DNA from: Chitinophagaceae bacterium
Lineage (GTDB): Bacteria; Bacteroidota; Bacteroidia; Chitinophagales; Chitinophagaceae
Reading direction: 5' to 3'
DNA length: 64,000 bases
NCBI GenBank assembly: GCA_016721725.1
Contig: JADKHN010000001.1
Location: 1,674,001-1,738,000 of the forward strand
A model generated the notes under the pieces. It had not been told where the DNA came from. It ran no database searches and worked only from the letters and a program-made list of their open reading frames with translations. Below are positions 17,226 through 25,777 of the stretch, one piece after another. A program made the position numbers and the translations under genes. How positions within the stretch are numbered: position 1 is the stretch's first letter; each line of letters opens with the position of its first letter.

Positions 17226-17624
17226 TTAGAGAACCGTAGAGAGGTATTTGTTGAATTCATTCCTCAGGCGGGCGAAATCCTTTTCCAGGTATTCGATCTC
17301 GTTACGGAGCTTTTCCTGTTTTTTTATCGTTTTAGGGTCCAACGAAGCTGATTTTTTGATGAAACCCTCCCGCAACAGGTCTTCCTGTACATGTATATCG
17401 TGCTGAAGTTCCTGGATGAATTCATCCTTGATGATGAACTGGTTTTGAAAATGTTCCGCGAGAGCCAGGAATTCATTATCCGACAACTGGTCCACCACTT
17501 CCGAAAGCCGGGTCTTGAGATAGGAATTCTCCTGCTTGAAAAAATCAAGCGAACGTTCCCAGGTCAGGTTTTCGTGATGAAATTGTTCCGGCTTTGATAT
17601 CTTAACAGCGGCCATATAATACAT
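17226..17624 (-). CDS. Small coiled-coil protein, low-oxygen-regulated candidate
   Basis: 132 aa, highly charged, no signal peptide and no membrane segment. Two long helices with heptad-like leucines (FLALAEHFQNQFI; IKKQEKLRNEIEYLEKDFARLRNEF) point to a cytoplasmic coiled coil. No family is recognised. Either of two Met codons (17624 or 17615) could start it. It sits convergently 18 bp from the REC-CRP gene and downstream of the cco operon, but has its own promoter: an exact -7 box and an FNR-like palindrome at class II distance. That suggests a role in the same low-oxygen response. Confidence 0.75.
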   Translation of the reverse strand: MYYMAAVKISKPEQFHHENLTWERSLDFFKQENSYLKTRLSEVVDQLSDNEFLALAEHFQNQFIIKDEFIQELQHDIHVQEDLLREGFIKKSASLDPKTIKKQEKLRNEIEYLEKDFARLRNEFNKYLSTVL

Positions 17625-17656
17625 AATTCTCGCCCAAAATGTTATGGGTCTTTTAG

Positions 17657-17699
17657 CAAATCTATTTTTTGTTTTCTCGTTTGTACACGATCTAAATCA
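17657..17699 (-). promoter_or_regulatory. FNR-like site plus -7 box for the 17226 gene
   Basis: On the plus strand, CGATCTAAATCA (17688-17699) is one base off TGATTTAAATCA-type sites in its outer half. The minus-strand -7 box TAGATTTG occupies 17657-17664, an exact TAnnTTTG. Centre-to-centre distance is 33 bp, as at three other promoters here. The start codon at 17624 lies about 30 bp downstream of the -7 box. Confidence 0.6.
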
Positions 17700-17718
17700 T
17701 GTGGTACAATGAGTTTAA

Positions 17719-18435
17719 TCAGTTCGGGTGTACGCACTCGATCCGTGTTTTAGGGTCGGTCATCATTTTCGGACTCAGGTATGGGATCCCAAGACCGAGG
17801 CCGCGGACGATCAGCAAACCCGCCATCAGGGCCATTACATAAGGATAGACCCTTCTTAATCTCATCCGGGTGCCGGCAGCCATGAAATGGCCGAAAAAGG
17901 CAAGCGCCCACATGGCCGGTAAGGTTCCCAGTCCAAAACCTGCCATGAAGGAAACACTATACACGGGGCTGCCACTGGCTACCGACCCGGCCATGGCCAT
18001 ATAAACCAGTCCGCAGGGCAGCAAGCCATTCAACAACCCGATCAGCAAAAGTGATGAATAAGTTTTATGGGTATACAGCCGGCCGAGGCTCGTCCTCAGC
18101 CTGGTAAAAAAGCGGCTAATCCAACCCGGTGTGTTGAGCTGGGTCCTGGAATAGTTCCTGGTGAAGAGGAAGATCAGGATGAGCCCGCCCAGGCTGATGG
18201 ACAACCATTGCTGAAATCCGAAAAAAGCAAAGCTTTCCCCCACCAGGCCGAATACCAGTCCCATGATGGAATAGGTGATCACCCGGCCGGCATTGTACAG
18301 TCCGCTCCCCAGGAATTTCGACCATAGGTTGTCATTTTTTAAGGGAAGGGATAACGCCAGTGGCCCGCACATTCCCACGCAGTGGAAACTGCCCAGTATT
18401 CCAAGTGCCAGTCCGGCTGTTAAATAGGGCCACAT
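17719..18435 (-). CDS. SafE/DsbD-like membrane protein of the cbb3 operon
   Basis: 238 aa, about six membrane segments. The N-terminal GILGSFHCVGMCGPLAL motif, with two cysteines in the first helix, and a repeat-like LPCGLVYMAMAG in the middle are the hallmark of the sulfite exporter TauE/SafE-like family found at the end of cco operons in Bacteroidota. Known members are implicated in copper or thiol handling during oxidase assembly (CcoS/CcoI neighbourhood). It begins 43 bp after ccoH. The C-terminus ends ECVHPN. Confidence 0.85.
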   Translation of the reverse strand: MWPYLTAGLALGILGSFHCVGMCGPLALSLPLKNDNLWSKFLGSGLYNAGRVITYSIMGLVFGLVGESFAFFGFQQWLSISLGGLILIFLFTRNYSRTQLNTPGWISRFFTRLRTSLGRLYTHKTYSSLLLIGLLNGLLPCGLVYMAMAGSVASGSPVYSVSFMAGFGLGTLPAMWALAFFGHFMAAGTRMRLRRVYPYVMALMAGLLIVRGLGLGIPYLSPKMMTDPKTRIECVHPN

Positions 18436-18478
18436 GGTTTATGACGATTCAGGTTAATGGCGAAATAATTGATCCGGT

Positions 18479-18910
18479 TTACAGGTAGATCCTTTTCCCA
18501 TAGTAATAGCTCTTGCCATCCGCGATCCAGCTGATCTGTAATTCATACAGGCCTTTATTGCCCGGTTGCAGGTCAATGCCGGCCATTTCATTCTCAATTG
18601 AAAAGTCTTGCCTGATGTCCTTTTTCTTGTCGGCCGGACAATACAGGGTGATGCTGCCTTCTATCTTTTTCCCTTTGAAATCGGGCGGGAACAGTATGGA
18701 AAGCCGGTCATCTTTGATTTCATATTTCAGTTCGGCGGACAAGGACTCCGTTCGGTCCTTTTCATCTATTCGGTCCTGGTATTTCAATTCCTGGGCATAA
18801 TAATCCGATGTAACGAGATCGGTTTTTTCGCCGGAGGACTTGAATACCATGAACAGGATCCCGGAAATGAAGACCAGGTAAACGACGAGTATTTTATATC
18901 CCCAGTTCAT
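18479..18910 (-). CDS. ccoH: CcoH/FixH-family cbb3 oxidase assembly protein
   Basis: 143 aa with a single N-terminal membrane anchor (MNWGYKILVVYLVFISGILF) and a periplasmic beta domain with the FixH-type ending LQISWIADGKSYYYGKRIYL, given only as the last motif. It starts 19 bp downstream of ccoG and precedes the SafE-like gene. Family role: copper delivery and stability of the cbb3 oxidase. Identification rests on order, size and topology as well as on sequence. Confidence 0.85.
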   Translation of the reverse strand: MNWGYKILVVYLVFISGILFMVFKSSGEKTDLVTSDYYAQELKYQDRIDEKDRTESLSAELKYEIKDDRLSILFPPDFKGKKIEGSITLYCPADKKKDIRQDFSIENEMAGIDLQPGNKGLYELQISWIADGKSYYYGKRIYL

Positions 18911-18929
18911 ATTAGTAGGTTTAGAAGGT

Positions 18930-20417
18930 TTAATTATAAACTTCAGGCCCGATGAATTTGGCCGATATGGTTTTTAGCTTTTTATTGTCCTGGTAAAGGC
19001 CAACCTGGATCAGGGTCTTCCATCCCTTCACCTCTTCTTTTTTCAGCCGGATAAAGAACTGCAGGTTGGAATAATCTTCTTTTTTGACCAGCATGGTGCT
19101 GCTGCCCACCGGTACGATCTCGCCGGGGATATTCTCCAGTTTCAGGGAATAGGGGATATCCTCGTGGGTCTTATTGGCCAGTTTAAGGGTAAACAGGTTT
19201 TCGATCCGGCCGTCGGGTAAAGTGGTATAGGTCATGCCGGTAGTGCGCATGAGCCTGGCATCCAGGTCCGTCCTGCTTAATAAAAGAAAAGCCAGCAAGG
19301 ATATCAATAAACTCAGTACGGCGGTATAACTCTTGATCCGGTTGCTGAACTTCAGTTTCACGCCTTTAAGGATGCTGTTTTCTGAAGCGTAACGGATCAG
19401 TCCTTTGGGTTTTTCTATACTGGTCATGATCGCATCACAGGCATCGATGCAGGCCGTACAGTTGACGCATTCCAGTTGGGTGCCGTTACGGATATCGATG
19501 CCGGTCGGGCAAACCCTTACACAGGCCAGGCAGTCGATACAATCGCCCGGGTCAACTGCCTTGTATTCTTCAAATTTCGCATTGAGGCTTTTGCAGGCCC
19601 CGTCCTCCTTGCAATCCACACACTTGCAGTCGTGGTCTTCCTTCTTTTTCAGTTTTCCCCTTGGTTCACCCCGTTTATGGTCGTAGGCCACCACGATCGA
19701 ATTCTTATCGAGCAGGACGCCTTGTAAACGGCCATACGGACAGACGACGATACAAACCTGTTCCCTGAACCACCAGTAGACAAAGAAGAAAACGCTGGTA
19801 AACACGATCAGGGAAATGAAGGTGCCGGCGTTCTCAGCGGGGTTTTGTATATAACTGATCAGTTTGTCCATGCTGATGAGATAGGCCAGGAAGAAATTGG
19901 CGATGATGAAGGAGATGAGAAAGAAAACGACGAACTTGAAAGAACGCTTCAGGAACTTTTCCGTGTTCCAGGGCATGCTCCTCAGTTTTTTCTGGCTGGT
20001 AGAATCTCCGTCGATCCAGTATTCGATCTTGCGGAATACCATCTCCATGAAGATGGTCTGAGGGCAGGCCCATCCGCAGAATATCCGGCCAAAGACAACC
20101 GTGAAGAGGATGACGAAGACCACGAAGGTGAGCATCGCGATCCCGAAAATGAAAAAATCCTGGGGCCAGAATATCATCCCGAAGATGATGAATTTCCGTT
20201 CCAGGATATTGAGCATGAACAGGGGTTCATCGTATACTTTTATGAAGGGAAGCGTAAAGAATACAATGAGGTAAAAGATGCTGAACAGGGTCCGTAAATG
20301 ATACAGGCGGCCTTTCGGTTTCTTTGGGTTTATAAAATTCCGTTTACCCTCTTTGGAAATGGTGGTAACGGAATCCCTGAATGATTCCTGCAACTCAATG
20401 CCGGTGATTTGTTCCAT
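18930..20417 (-). CDS. ccoG: Cytochrome c oxidase accessory protein CcoG (4Fe-4S)
   Basis: 495 aa. Several membrane helices in the N-terminal half (LRTLFSIFYLIVFF; FVVFVILFTVVFG) surround GRIFCGWACPQT. A ferredoxin-type region follows with CVDCKEDGAC, CIDCLACVRVCP and CVNCTACIDACD, enough cysteines for two 4Fe-4S clusters. The C-terminal ~110 residues are a periplasmic Ig-like domain. CcoG is a copper-reducing assembly factor of cbb3 oxidases. It lies 47 bp after ccoP and 19 bp before ccoH. Confidence 0.95.
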   Translation of the reverse strand: MEQITGIELQESFRDSVTTISKEGKRNFINPKKPKGRLYHLRTLFSIFYLIVFFTLPFIKVYDEPLFMLNILERKFIIFGMIFWPQDFFIFGIAMLTFVVFVILFTVVFGRIFCGWACPQTIFMEMVFRKIEYWIDGDSTSQKKLRSMPWNTEKFLKRSFKFVVFFLISFIIANFFLAYLISMDKLISYIQNPAENAGTFISLIVFTSVFFFVYWWFREQVCIVVCPYGRLQGVLLDKNSIVVAYDHKRGEPRGKLKKKEDHDCKCVDCKEDGACKSLNAKFEEYKAVDPGDCIDCLACVRVCPTGIDIRNGTQLECVNCTACIDACDAIMTSIEKPKGLIRYASENSILKGVKLKFSNRIKSYTAVLSLLISLLAFLLLSRTDLDARLMRTTGMTYTTLPDGRIENLFTLKLANKTHEDIPYSLKLENIPGEIVPVGSSTMLVKKEDYSNLQFFIRLKKEEVKGWKTLIQVGLYQDNKKLKTISAKFIGPEVYN

Positions 20418-20464
20418 GTTTTCAGTCTATTTCAGTTTGTGCACTTTCGCACACCGGGCCATGA

Positions 20465-21667
20465 TCATTTGATTTTGGCCGACAGGCTATCCTTTTTTAT
20501 CACCGTGGTCAGACTGTCCTTCCCGGCTGTTTTCACAGAGTCTGCTTTTACAGGAGCGGCGACCTCTACATACAGATCTCCCTGCGGTAATTTGGCATTG
20601 GGCGGATTGGTGCCCCTGATCGATTTGATATAACTGGCCAGCAAGCTTATCTCTTTAGGATTGAACTTGTTGGTCCAGGATTGCATGCCTTTGTCGGGAT
20701 AGCCATTCTTAATGGTCTTGTAAATATCGTTCAGAGAACCTTTGTGGATCCAGTAATCATCCGTCAGGTTAGGTCCAACACTGCCCCCGCCACCTTTGAG
20801 GTGACAGGCCACACAGTTCGCCTCGAATAATACCTCTCCCTGCCGGATCCCTGCGGCATCGGCCATCATCACGTTGTTTTCATCCACTTTATCCTTGTTC
20901 TTCGATTCAAAGATCTCTTTATCGATCCGGGCCTTTTCCATTTCAGCTACATATTCTTCATCCGGGTTCTTACCATAGCCCAATACATGGAAATTGAACA
21001 GGTAGATCACGGCCACGGCTATGGTTATGTAGAAACCATATTTCCACCAGGGTGGAAGCGCATTGTCCAGTTCGCGGATCCCGTCATAATCATGATCCAG
21101 CATCACGTCGGCCTCGCGTTCAACCGGTGTGGCCCGGGTGAATAATTTCTTATCCAGTCTCGACCACCAGGCGGCCAGGGTGGATTGACGGGCGGCTTCC
21201 TTAGCCTTTTCTGGCATCAGTTCGGTATATAACCTTTTAATGGAAAAGGCGAGGAACAGGATGGCAATGATCTCCATGCCGATCACCGCGACATACATAT
21301 AGAAGGCGGATTCAGACAGGCCTCCGTAGTTAGGCAATACCTCTACAGGTCCTGCGGCGGCTGGATCCTGTCCGTAAGAGAACTGGGACAGGAGGGAGAA
21401 GCCGATCAGCATCAGGATGGCGGCGCCTTTACCGGAGTTCTTGCTTTTTTCAACAACCTGGCGGCTTAGTTCCACCAGCACACGTCCCATGCCCCAAATG
21501 ACGAATGCAAGGACAATGGTCATGATGATCAGTAAGTAGGCGAGTTGGTTATTGCCAGAAGTCGTGGTGGGTGCCGGGGTGGTGGTTTGAGCCATCGACA
21601 GGACAGACAGCGGCATGGCCATCGCCAACAACATTACTTTTTTTTCTAAGGATGAAATCAGGTACAT
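20465..21667 (-). CDS. ccoP: cbb3 oxidase subunit CcoP (monohaem form)
   Basis: 400 aa. There are membrane segments near 5-25, 43-65, 82-100, 120-142 and 212-230; the last lies in the CcoP N-terminal domain signature (ELDNALPPWWKYGFYITI). One haem c motif, CVACH, is followed by GPNLTDDYW and a distal methionine (GMQSW). Canonical CcoP carries two CxxCH motifs; only one is present here. A K/S/V-rich tail of ~35 residues follows the cytochrome domain. The protein passes electrons from soluble cytochromes to CcoO/CcoN. It starts 10 bp after ccoQ. Confidence 0.92.
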   Translation of the reverse strand: MYLISSLEKKVMLLAMAMPLSVLSMAQTTTPAPTTTSGNNQLAYLLIIMTIVLAFVIWGMGRVLVELSRQVVEKSKNSGKGAAILMLIGFSLLSQFSYGQDPAAAGPVEVLPNYGGLSESAFYMYVAVIGMEIIAILFLAFSIKRLYTELMPEKAKEAARQSTLAAWWSRLDKKLFTRATPVEREADVMLDHDYDGIRELDNALPPWWKYGFYITIAVAVIYLFNFHVLGYGKNPDEEYVAEMEKARIDKEIFESKNKDKVDENNVMMADAAGIRQGEVLFEANCVACHLKGGGGSVGPNLTDDYWIHKGSLNDIYKTIKNGYPDKGMQSWTNKFNPKEISLLASYIKSIRGTNPPNAKLPQGDLYVEVAAPVKADSVKTAGKDSLTTVIKKDSLSAKIK

Positions 21668-21677
21668 GCGTATTGAT

Positions 21678-21869
21678 TTATGGGTTGTTTTTGGTTAATT
21701 CCTCTTGTTCAAAGGGGAGTTCAGAAAGCCGGGTGATGTTTTCCTTATCCATTTTCTTCACCCAGATGATCAGCACCACGAAGAAGAGGAAAAAGATCAG
21801 CAGGGAGATCATCGGATAGATATTGATACGGTCTATCGATTCGGCGTATTGTTGGATGAATTTGAACAT
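21678..21869 (-). CDS. ccoQ: cbb3 oxidase small subunit CcoQ
   Basis: 63 aa, one membrane helix (YPMISLLIFFLFFVVLIIWV) followed by a charged cytoplasmic tail with KKMDKENITRLSELPF. Size, topology and position, 3 bp after ccoNO and 10 bp before ccoP, identify it as the CcoQ/subunit 3 family that stabilises the complex. Confidence 0.88.
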   Translation of the reverse strand: MFKFIQQYAESIDRINIYPMISLLIFFLFFVVLIIWVKKMDKENITRLSELPFEQEELTKNNP

Positions 21870-21872
21870 CGT

Positions 21873-24008
21873 TTATTGATTTTGTACGGTTTGTTTGGAT
21901 TTGGAGATGTCGGTTCCCAGCCTTTGCAGGTAGGCGATCAGCGCGATCACTTCCTTGTTCGCCGGCACCTGGATGCCTTCCATTTTCAGGTTGATGCGGA
22001 TGCCGTTGGCCTGCATCATCAGGTCGGCATTGGCCTGGGTATCAAATCCCTTGGGATAGGGTACGCCCAGCTTCTGCATGGCCCTGATCTTGGCAGGGGT
22101 TGACGCTGTGTCGATGTTCTGTTCGATCATGAAATCATAGGCCGGCATGATGGACCCTTCGCTCATGGAGGAGGGCTCGCGGAAATGCCTGAAATGCCAT
22201 CCGTCCGATTTCTTCAGGTTGCCCGTACCTTCCCTCGCCAGGTCGGGACCGGTACGTTTACTGCCCCATTGGAATGGATGGTCGTACACGAATTCACCGG
22301 CTTTTGAATATTCCCCATAGCGTTCCGTTTCACTTCTGAACGGCCTGATCATTTGTGAGTGACAGACATAGCAACCTTCCCTCACATAGATGTCTCGGCC
22401 CTGCAATTCAAGCGGGGTATAGGGTTTAACTGCGGTGATGGTAGGTACGTTCGACTTGATGAGGAAGGTGGGAACAAGCTCAATGATACCGCCGATCAGG
22501 ATCACCACTAAACTCACAATGAGCATTTGTATCGGCCTGCGCTCGATCCAGCGGTGCCAGTGTTCGCCTTTATGGGCCACATAATCCTTGGTCAGCGGAG
22601 CGGCTTCTGCTTCTTCATTGGCCACCAGTTTGCCGGATTTCACGGTCTTGTAAATATTATAGAACATCAGGAATACGCCGATGAGGTATAAAGTGCCGCC
22701 CAGGGAACGCATGGCATAGAAAGGCTTCATATAGGTCACGGTCTCCAGGAAGGTATATTTCAACTGCCCGGCTTCAGTGAACTGTTTCCACATCAGGCTT
22801 TGCTGGATACCCGCCCAGTACATAGGGATGGCATAGAATAAAATACCCAGGGTGGCCAGCCAGAAATGGCGGTTGGCCATTTTCTTGGAATAGAGTTCGG
22901 TCTTGAAGAGGCGGGGGATCAGCCAGTATAATACCCCGAAGGTGAGCATACCGTTCCAGCCCAGTGCACCGATGTGCACGTGCGCCACGATCCAGTCGGT
23001 ATAATGGCTCACCGCGCTAACACTCTTGAGAGAAAGCATGGGGCCTTCAAAAGTGGCCATACCATAGGCGGTGACCGCCACGACCATGAATTTCAGGATC
23101 ACATCATCCCTTACCCTGTCCCAGGCGCCACGAAGCGTGAGCAATCCGTTGATCATACCGCCCCAGCTGGGGAAGATCAGCATCACGGAAAAAACGACAC
23201 CCAGCGATTGCGCCCAGTTGGGCAATGAGGTATATAGCAGGTGATGGGGTCCGGCCCAGATGTAGAGGAAGATCAGGGCCCAGAAGTGGATGATGGAAAG
23301 CCGGTAGGAATACACGGGCCGGTTAGCGGCCTTCGGCATGAAATAATACATGAGACCGAGGTAGGGCGTGGTGAGGAAGAAGGCCACCGCATTATGGCCA
23401 TACCACCATTGAACCAGCGCATCCTGTACACCGGAATACCAGCTGTAACTTTTCAGCCAGCTATAGGGCAATTCACCGGAACGGACGAGGTGTAATACCG
23501 CGACAGTGACGAAAGTGGCAATATAAAACCAGATCGCCACATAAAGGTGTTTTTCGCGCCGCTTGATGATGGTACCGAACATGTTCCAGCCAAATATCAC
23601 CCAGATGACGGTGATGGCCAGGTCGATCGGCCAGATCAGTTCGGCGTATTCGGCGCCGTTCGACAGTCCGAGTGGTAGTGTGATGGCCGCTGCCACAATG
23701 ATCAGCTGCCAGCCCCAGAAATGGATATTGCTGAGTTTGTCGCTGAACATCCTGGCCTTGCAAAGGCGTTGCAGGGAGTAGTATACCCCCATGAAGATGC
23801 CATTGCCCACAAAGGCGAAGATCACCGCGTTGGTGTGCAAAGGCCTCAGCCTGCCGAACGAGCCGTACTGGGTGATGTTCAGTTGCGGGAAGATCAGTTG
23901 CAGCGCCACCCACAGGCCGGCGAGCATGCCAACGGCACCCCAGAGGATGGTGGCATAGGCAAAGTTTTTTACTATCCTGTTGTCGTAATAGAATTTTTCT
24001 ACCTGCAT
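21873..24008 (-). CDS. ccoNO: Fused cbb3 oxidase subunits I and II (CcoN-CcoO)
   Basis: 711 aa. Residues 1-470 are the haem-copper oxidase subunit I with about twelve helices and conserved histidines (LHTNAVIFAFVG; VQWWYGHNAVAF; GPHHLLYTSLP; VAHVHIGALGWNG). Residues 510-711 are CcoO: a helix (MLIVSLVVILIGGII), then the haem c motif GCYVCHSQMIRPF and the distal part GPDLAREGTG...MPAYDF. Fusion of N and O is usual in Bacteroidota. This is the catalytic core of a high-affinity terminal oxidase. It starts 7 bp after ccoS. Confidence 0.97.
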   Translation of the reverse strand: MQVEKFYYDNRIVKNFAYATILWGAVGMLAGLWVALQLIFPQLNITQYGSFGRLRPLHTNAVIFAFVGNGIFMGVYYSLQRLCKARMFSDKLSNIHFWGWQLIIVAAAITLPLGLSNGAEYAELIWPIDLAITVIWVIFGWNMFGTIIKRREKHLYVAIWFYIATFVTVAVLHLVRSGELPYSWLKSYSWYSGVQDALVQWWYGHNAVAFFLTTPYLGLMYYFMPKAANRPVYSYRLSIIHFWALIFLYIWAGPHHLLYTSLPNWAQSLGVVFSVMLIFPSWGGMINGLLTLRGAWDRVRDDVILKFMVVAVTAYGMATFEGPMLSLKSVSAVSHYTDWIVAHVHIGALGWNGMLTFGVLYWLIPRLFKTELYSKKMANRHFWLATLGILFYAIPMYWAGIQQSLMWKQFTEAGQLKYTFLETVTYMKPFYAMRSLGGTLYLIGVFLMFYNIYKTVKSGKLVANEEAEAAPLTKDYVAHKGEHWHRWIERRPIQMLIVSLVVILIGGIIELVPTFLIKSNVPTITAVKPYTPLELQGRDIYVREGCYVCHSQMIRPFRSETERYGEYSKAGEFVYDHPFQWGSKRTGPDLAREGTGNLKKSDGWHFRHFREPSSMSEGSIMPAYDFMIEQNIDTASTPAKIRAMQKLGVPYPKGFDTQANADLMMQANGIRINLKMEGIQVPANKEVIALIAYLQRLGTDISKSKQTVQNQ

Positions 24009-24015
24009 GTAAAGG

Positions 24016-24189
24016 TTATTTGATTTGGGTTAAAGTTTTGTCGGGAGAAGGTTCGTTGTCAAAAAGCATCCGGATGGAAGGGGTCTGGTCGTCATCGAAC
24101 TGGCCGTTGCGGACACTCCATAAAAAAGCAGCAAGAAAACTTCCTGCCACTAATATGCTTACGCCTATCAGAATGAATAAAGCACTCAA
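24016..24189 (-). CDS. ccoS: cbb3 oxidase maturation protein CcoS (TTG start)
   Basis: 57 aa when started at the TTG at 24187-24189, giving the family-typical opening (M)SALFILIGVSILVAG, one helix, then FLWSVRNGQFDD, the conserved W-S-x-x-x-G-Q-F-D-D signature, and a short tail. An upstream in-frame ATG at 24255 would add residues unlike any CcoS and would start upstream of the -7 box at 24212-24219. The TTG start is therefore preferred. CcoS is needed for haem/copper insertion. It is the first gene of the cco operon. Confidence 0.88.
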   Translation of the reverse strand: MSALFILIGVSILVAGSFLAAFLWSVRNGQFDDDQTPSIRMLFDNEPSPDKTLTQIK

Positions 24190-24211
24190 TTCGGTCCGTT
24201 TATTTGTCTGC

Positions 24212-24276
24212 CAAAAGTAGGGGGGGGCTGTTTGGGTGTAAATGATAAGTATCAAAACGGGATATGATTTAAATCA
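24212..24276 (-). promoter_or_regulatory. cco operon promoter: perfect FNR-like palindrome plus -7 box
   Basis: TGATTTAAATCA at 24265-24276 is a perfect 12-bp palindrome. The minus-strand -7 box TACTTTTG is at 24212-24219, 55 bp centre to centre, and 23 bp upstream of the ccoS TTG. A run of eight Cs (on this strand) precedes the -7 box. The same palindrome serves the divergent Nramp gene. Confidence 0.7.
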
Positions 24277-24329
24277 GGTCGATGTTCCCGTTCAGTTTAC
24301 CCGAAATTGACCATTGAGTCGTATCTTTT
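24265..24329 (+). promoter_or_regulatory. Nramp gene promoter sharing the cco palindrome
   Basis: The palindrome at 24265-24276 is also 55 bp (centres) from TATCTTTT at 24322-24329, which matches TAnnTTTG in five of six defined positions. This is the mirror image of the cco arrangement. The ATG at 24398 lies 69 bp further on. Confidence 0.5.
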
Positions 24330-24397
24330 ACCGTTGGAAGAATTCCAGACCAGGATCATATTCCGAAAAAACTTTATCAGCCTTCTGTATTCAGATA

Positions 24398-25666
24398 ATG
24401 GCTCATTCTAAAAACAAACAGAAAAACAGGCTTCATCAGTTTTGGCGCCGTTTGGGTCCCGGCCTGATCACGGGAGCCAGCGACGATGACCCTTCCGGTA
24501 TCGCCACCTATTCCCAGGCGGGAGCCCGGTTCGGCTTGACCACCTTATGGGTGGCGGTCGTTTCCTACCCGCTCATGTATGTGATCCAGGAAATGTGCGC
24601 CCGGATCGGTATTGTGTCCAACCGGGGACTGGCGGGCGTAGTGAAAGACCATTATCCCCGATGGGTATTATATGTATTGATCGCGTTCAGTTGCCCGGCC
24701 ATCGTACTCAATATCGCCGCGGATATCGCCGGAATGGGAGCGGTGGCTAACCTGATCTTTCCTGCGGTACCTCCCCCCGTTTTCAGTATCGTTTTCACCG
24801 CTTCCCTGCTTTTTTTCACCGTTAAATTATCCTACCGCAAACTGGCGTCGATCATGAAGTTCCTTTGCCTCGTGCTCCTGGTTTATTTAGCGGTCCCGTT
24901 TTTCACCCGGCCCGACCTGGGACAGATCATCACCAATACCTTCATTCCCAGGACCTCACTGGATAAGGATTATATGATGGTATTGGTCGGGGTGTTAGGC
25001 ACTACGATCTCGCCTTATCTTTTTTTCTGGCAGACCTCCATGGAAGTGGAAATGTTTCCGGAGAAGAAGAATCACATCGTCCTGGATAAATATATCCTGC
25101 CGGTGATGAAAAGCGACATCCGTTACGGGATGTTCTTTTCGGTGCTGGTCATGTATTTCATCACCCTGACCGCTGGAACGGTACTTCATGAGAACGGGGT
25201 GCTGCAGATCAATACGGTTGAAGATGCGGCGAAGGCCCTACGGCCCCTGGCTGGTGAAATGGCCTATGTGCTCTTCGCGGTCGGGGTCATTGGGATCAGT
25301 TTCCTGGCCATACCGGTGCTGGCGGGCTCCGTGTCATACATCATCGCGGAGACCATGGGCTGGAAGGAAGGATTGAACAAGAAATTCCACGAGGCCCGGG
25401 GTTTTTATATTGTCATGATCGTATCAACATTGGTCGGACTGGTCATTCAACTGGCCGGCGTAGATCCCGTGAAGGCCTTGCTCTTTACCGCTGTCCTATA
25501 TGGTATCACGGCTCCGGTCCTGATCGGTATCCTGCTGCACATCTGTAACAGCCGGAAGATCATGGAAGAATATACCAATAAGCCACTCGTCAATATCCTG
25601 GGTTTTGTAGCCCTGCTGCTGATGGGCCTCTCCGCAGGTCTGCTGATCTGGTTTTTGGTTCGTTGA
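24398..25666 (+). CDS. Nramp-family divalent metal transporter
   Basis: 422 aa from the ATG at 24398 (MAHSKNKQKNRLHQF); an earlier in-frame ATG at 24314 lies upstream of the likely -7 box and adds non-conserved residues. About eleven membrane helices. The helix-1 motif is DDDPSGIATY, the Nramp metal-binding position with DPSG instead of DPGN, as in a branch of Nramp-related transporters, so the ion (Mn, Fe, or Mg/Al-like) is uncertain. The helix-6 region reads AIPVLAGSVSY. It is divergent from the cco operon and shares its FNR-like site, suggesting metal supply under low oxygen. Confidence 0.88.
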   Translation: MAHSKNKQKNRLHQFWRRLGPGLITGASDDDPSGIATYSQAGARFGLTTLWVAVVSYPLMYVIQEMCARIGIVSNRGLAGVVKDHYPRWVLYVLIAFSCPAIVLNIAADIAGMGAVANLIFPAVPPPVFSIVFTASLLFFTVKLSYRKLASIMKFLCLVLLVYLAVPFFTRPDLGQIITNTFIPRTSLDKDYMMVLVGVLGTTISPYLFFWQTSMEVEMFPEKKNHIVLDKYILPVMKSDIRYGMFFSVLVMYFITLTAGTVLHENGVLQINTVEDAAKALRPLAGEMAYVLFAVGVIGISFLAIPVLAGSVSYIIAETMGWKEGLNKKFHEARGFYIVMIVSTLVGLVIQLAGVDPVKALLFTAVLYGITAPVLIGILLHICNSRKIMEEYTNKPLVNILGFVALLLMGLSAGLLIWFLVR

Positions 25667-25699
25667 ACTTCGGTTTATAATAAAAAGCAGCCGCTTACC

Positions 25700-25741
25700 T
25701 GATTTACATCATAGTTATCTGTAATAGGGGCTGTTATCTTG
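25700..25741 (+). promoter_or_regulatory. FNR-like site upstream of the ATP-grasp ligase gene
   Basis: TGATTTACATCA (25700-25711) differs from the perfect palindrome by one base. A weak -7-like TTATCTTG lies at 25734-25741, about 32 bp away centre to centre. The ATG at 25778 follows 36 bp later. Confidence 0.5.
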
Positions 25742-25777
25742 CCTGTTGGCTGCCCCTCATACCAGCCGGGTCAAGTT

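Noticed and set aside
17710..17721. TGAGTTTAATCA as another FNR-like site
   Set aside because: It overlaps the stop codon of the SafE-like gene and has no matching -7 box; probably chance.
24016..24255. ATG 24255 as the ccoS start
   Set aside because: It would lie upstream of the -7 box and add residues not found in CcoS; the TTG at 24189 gives the family-typical protein.
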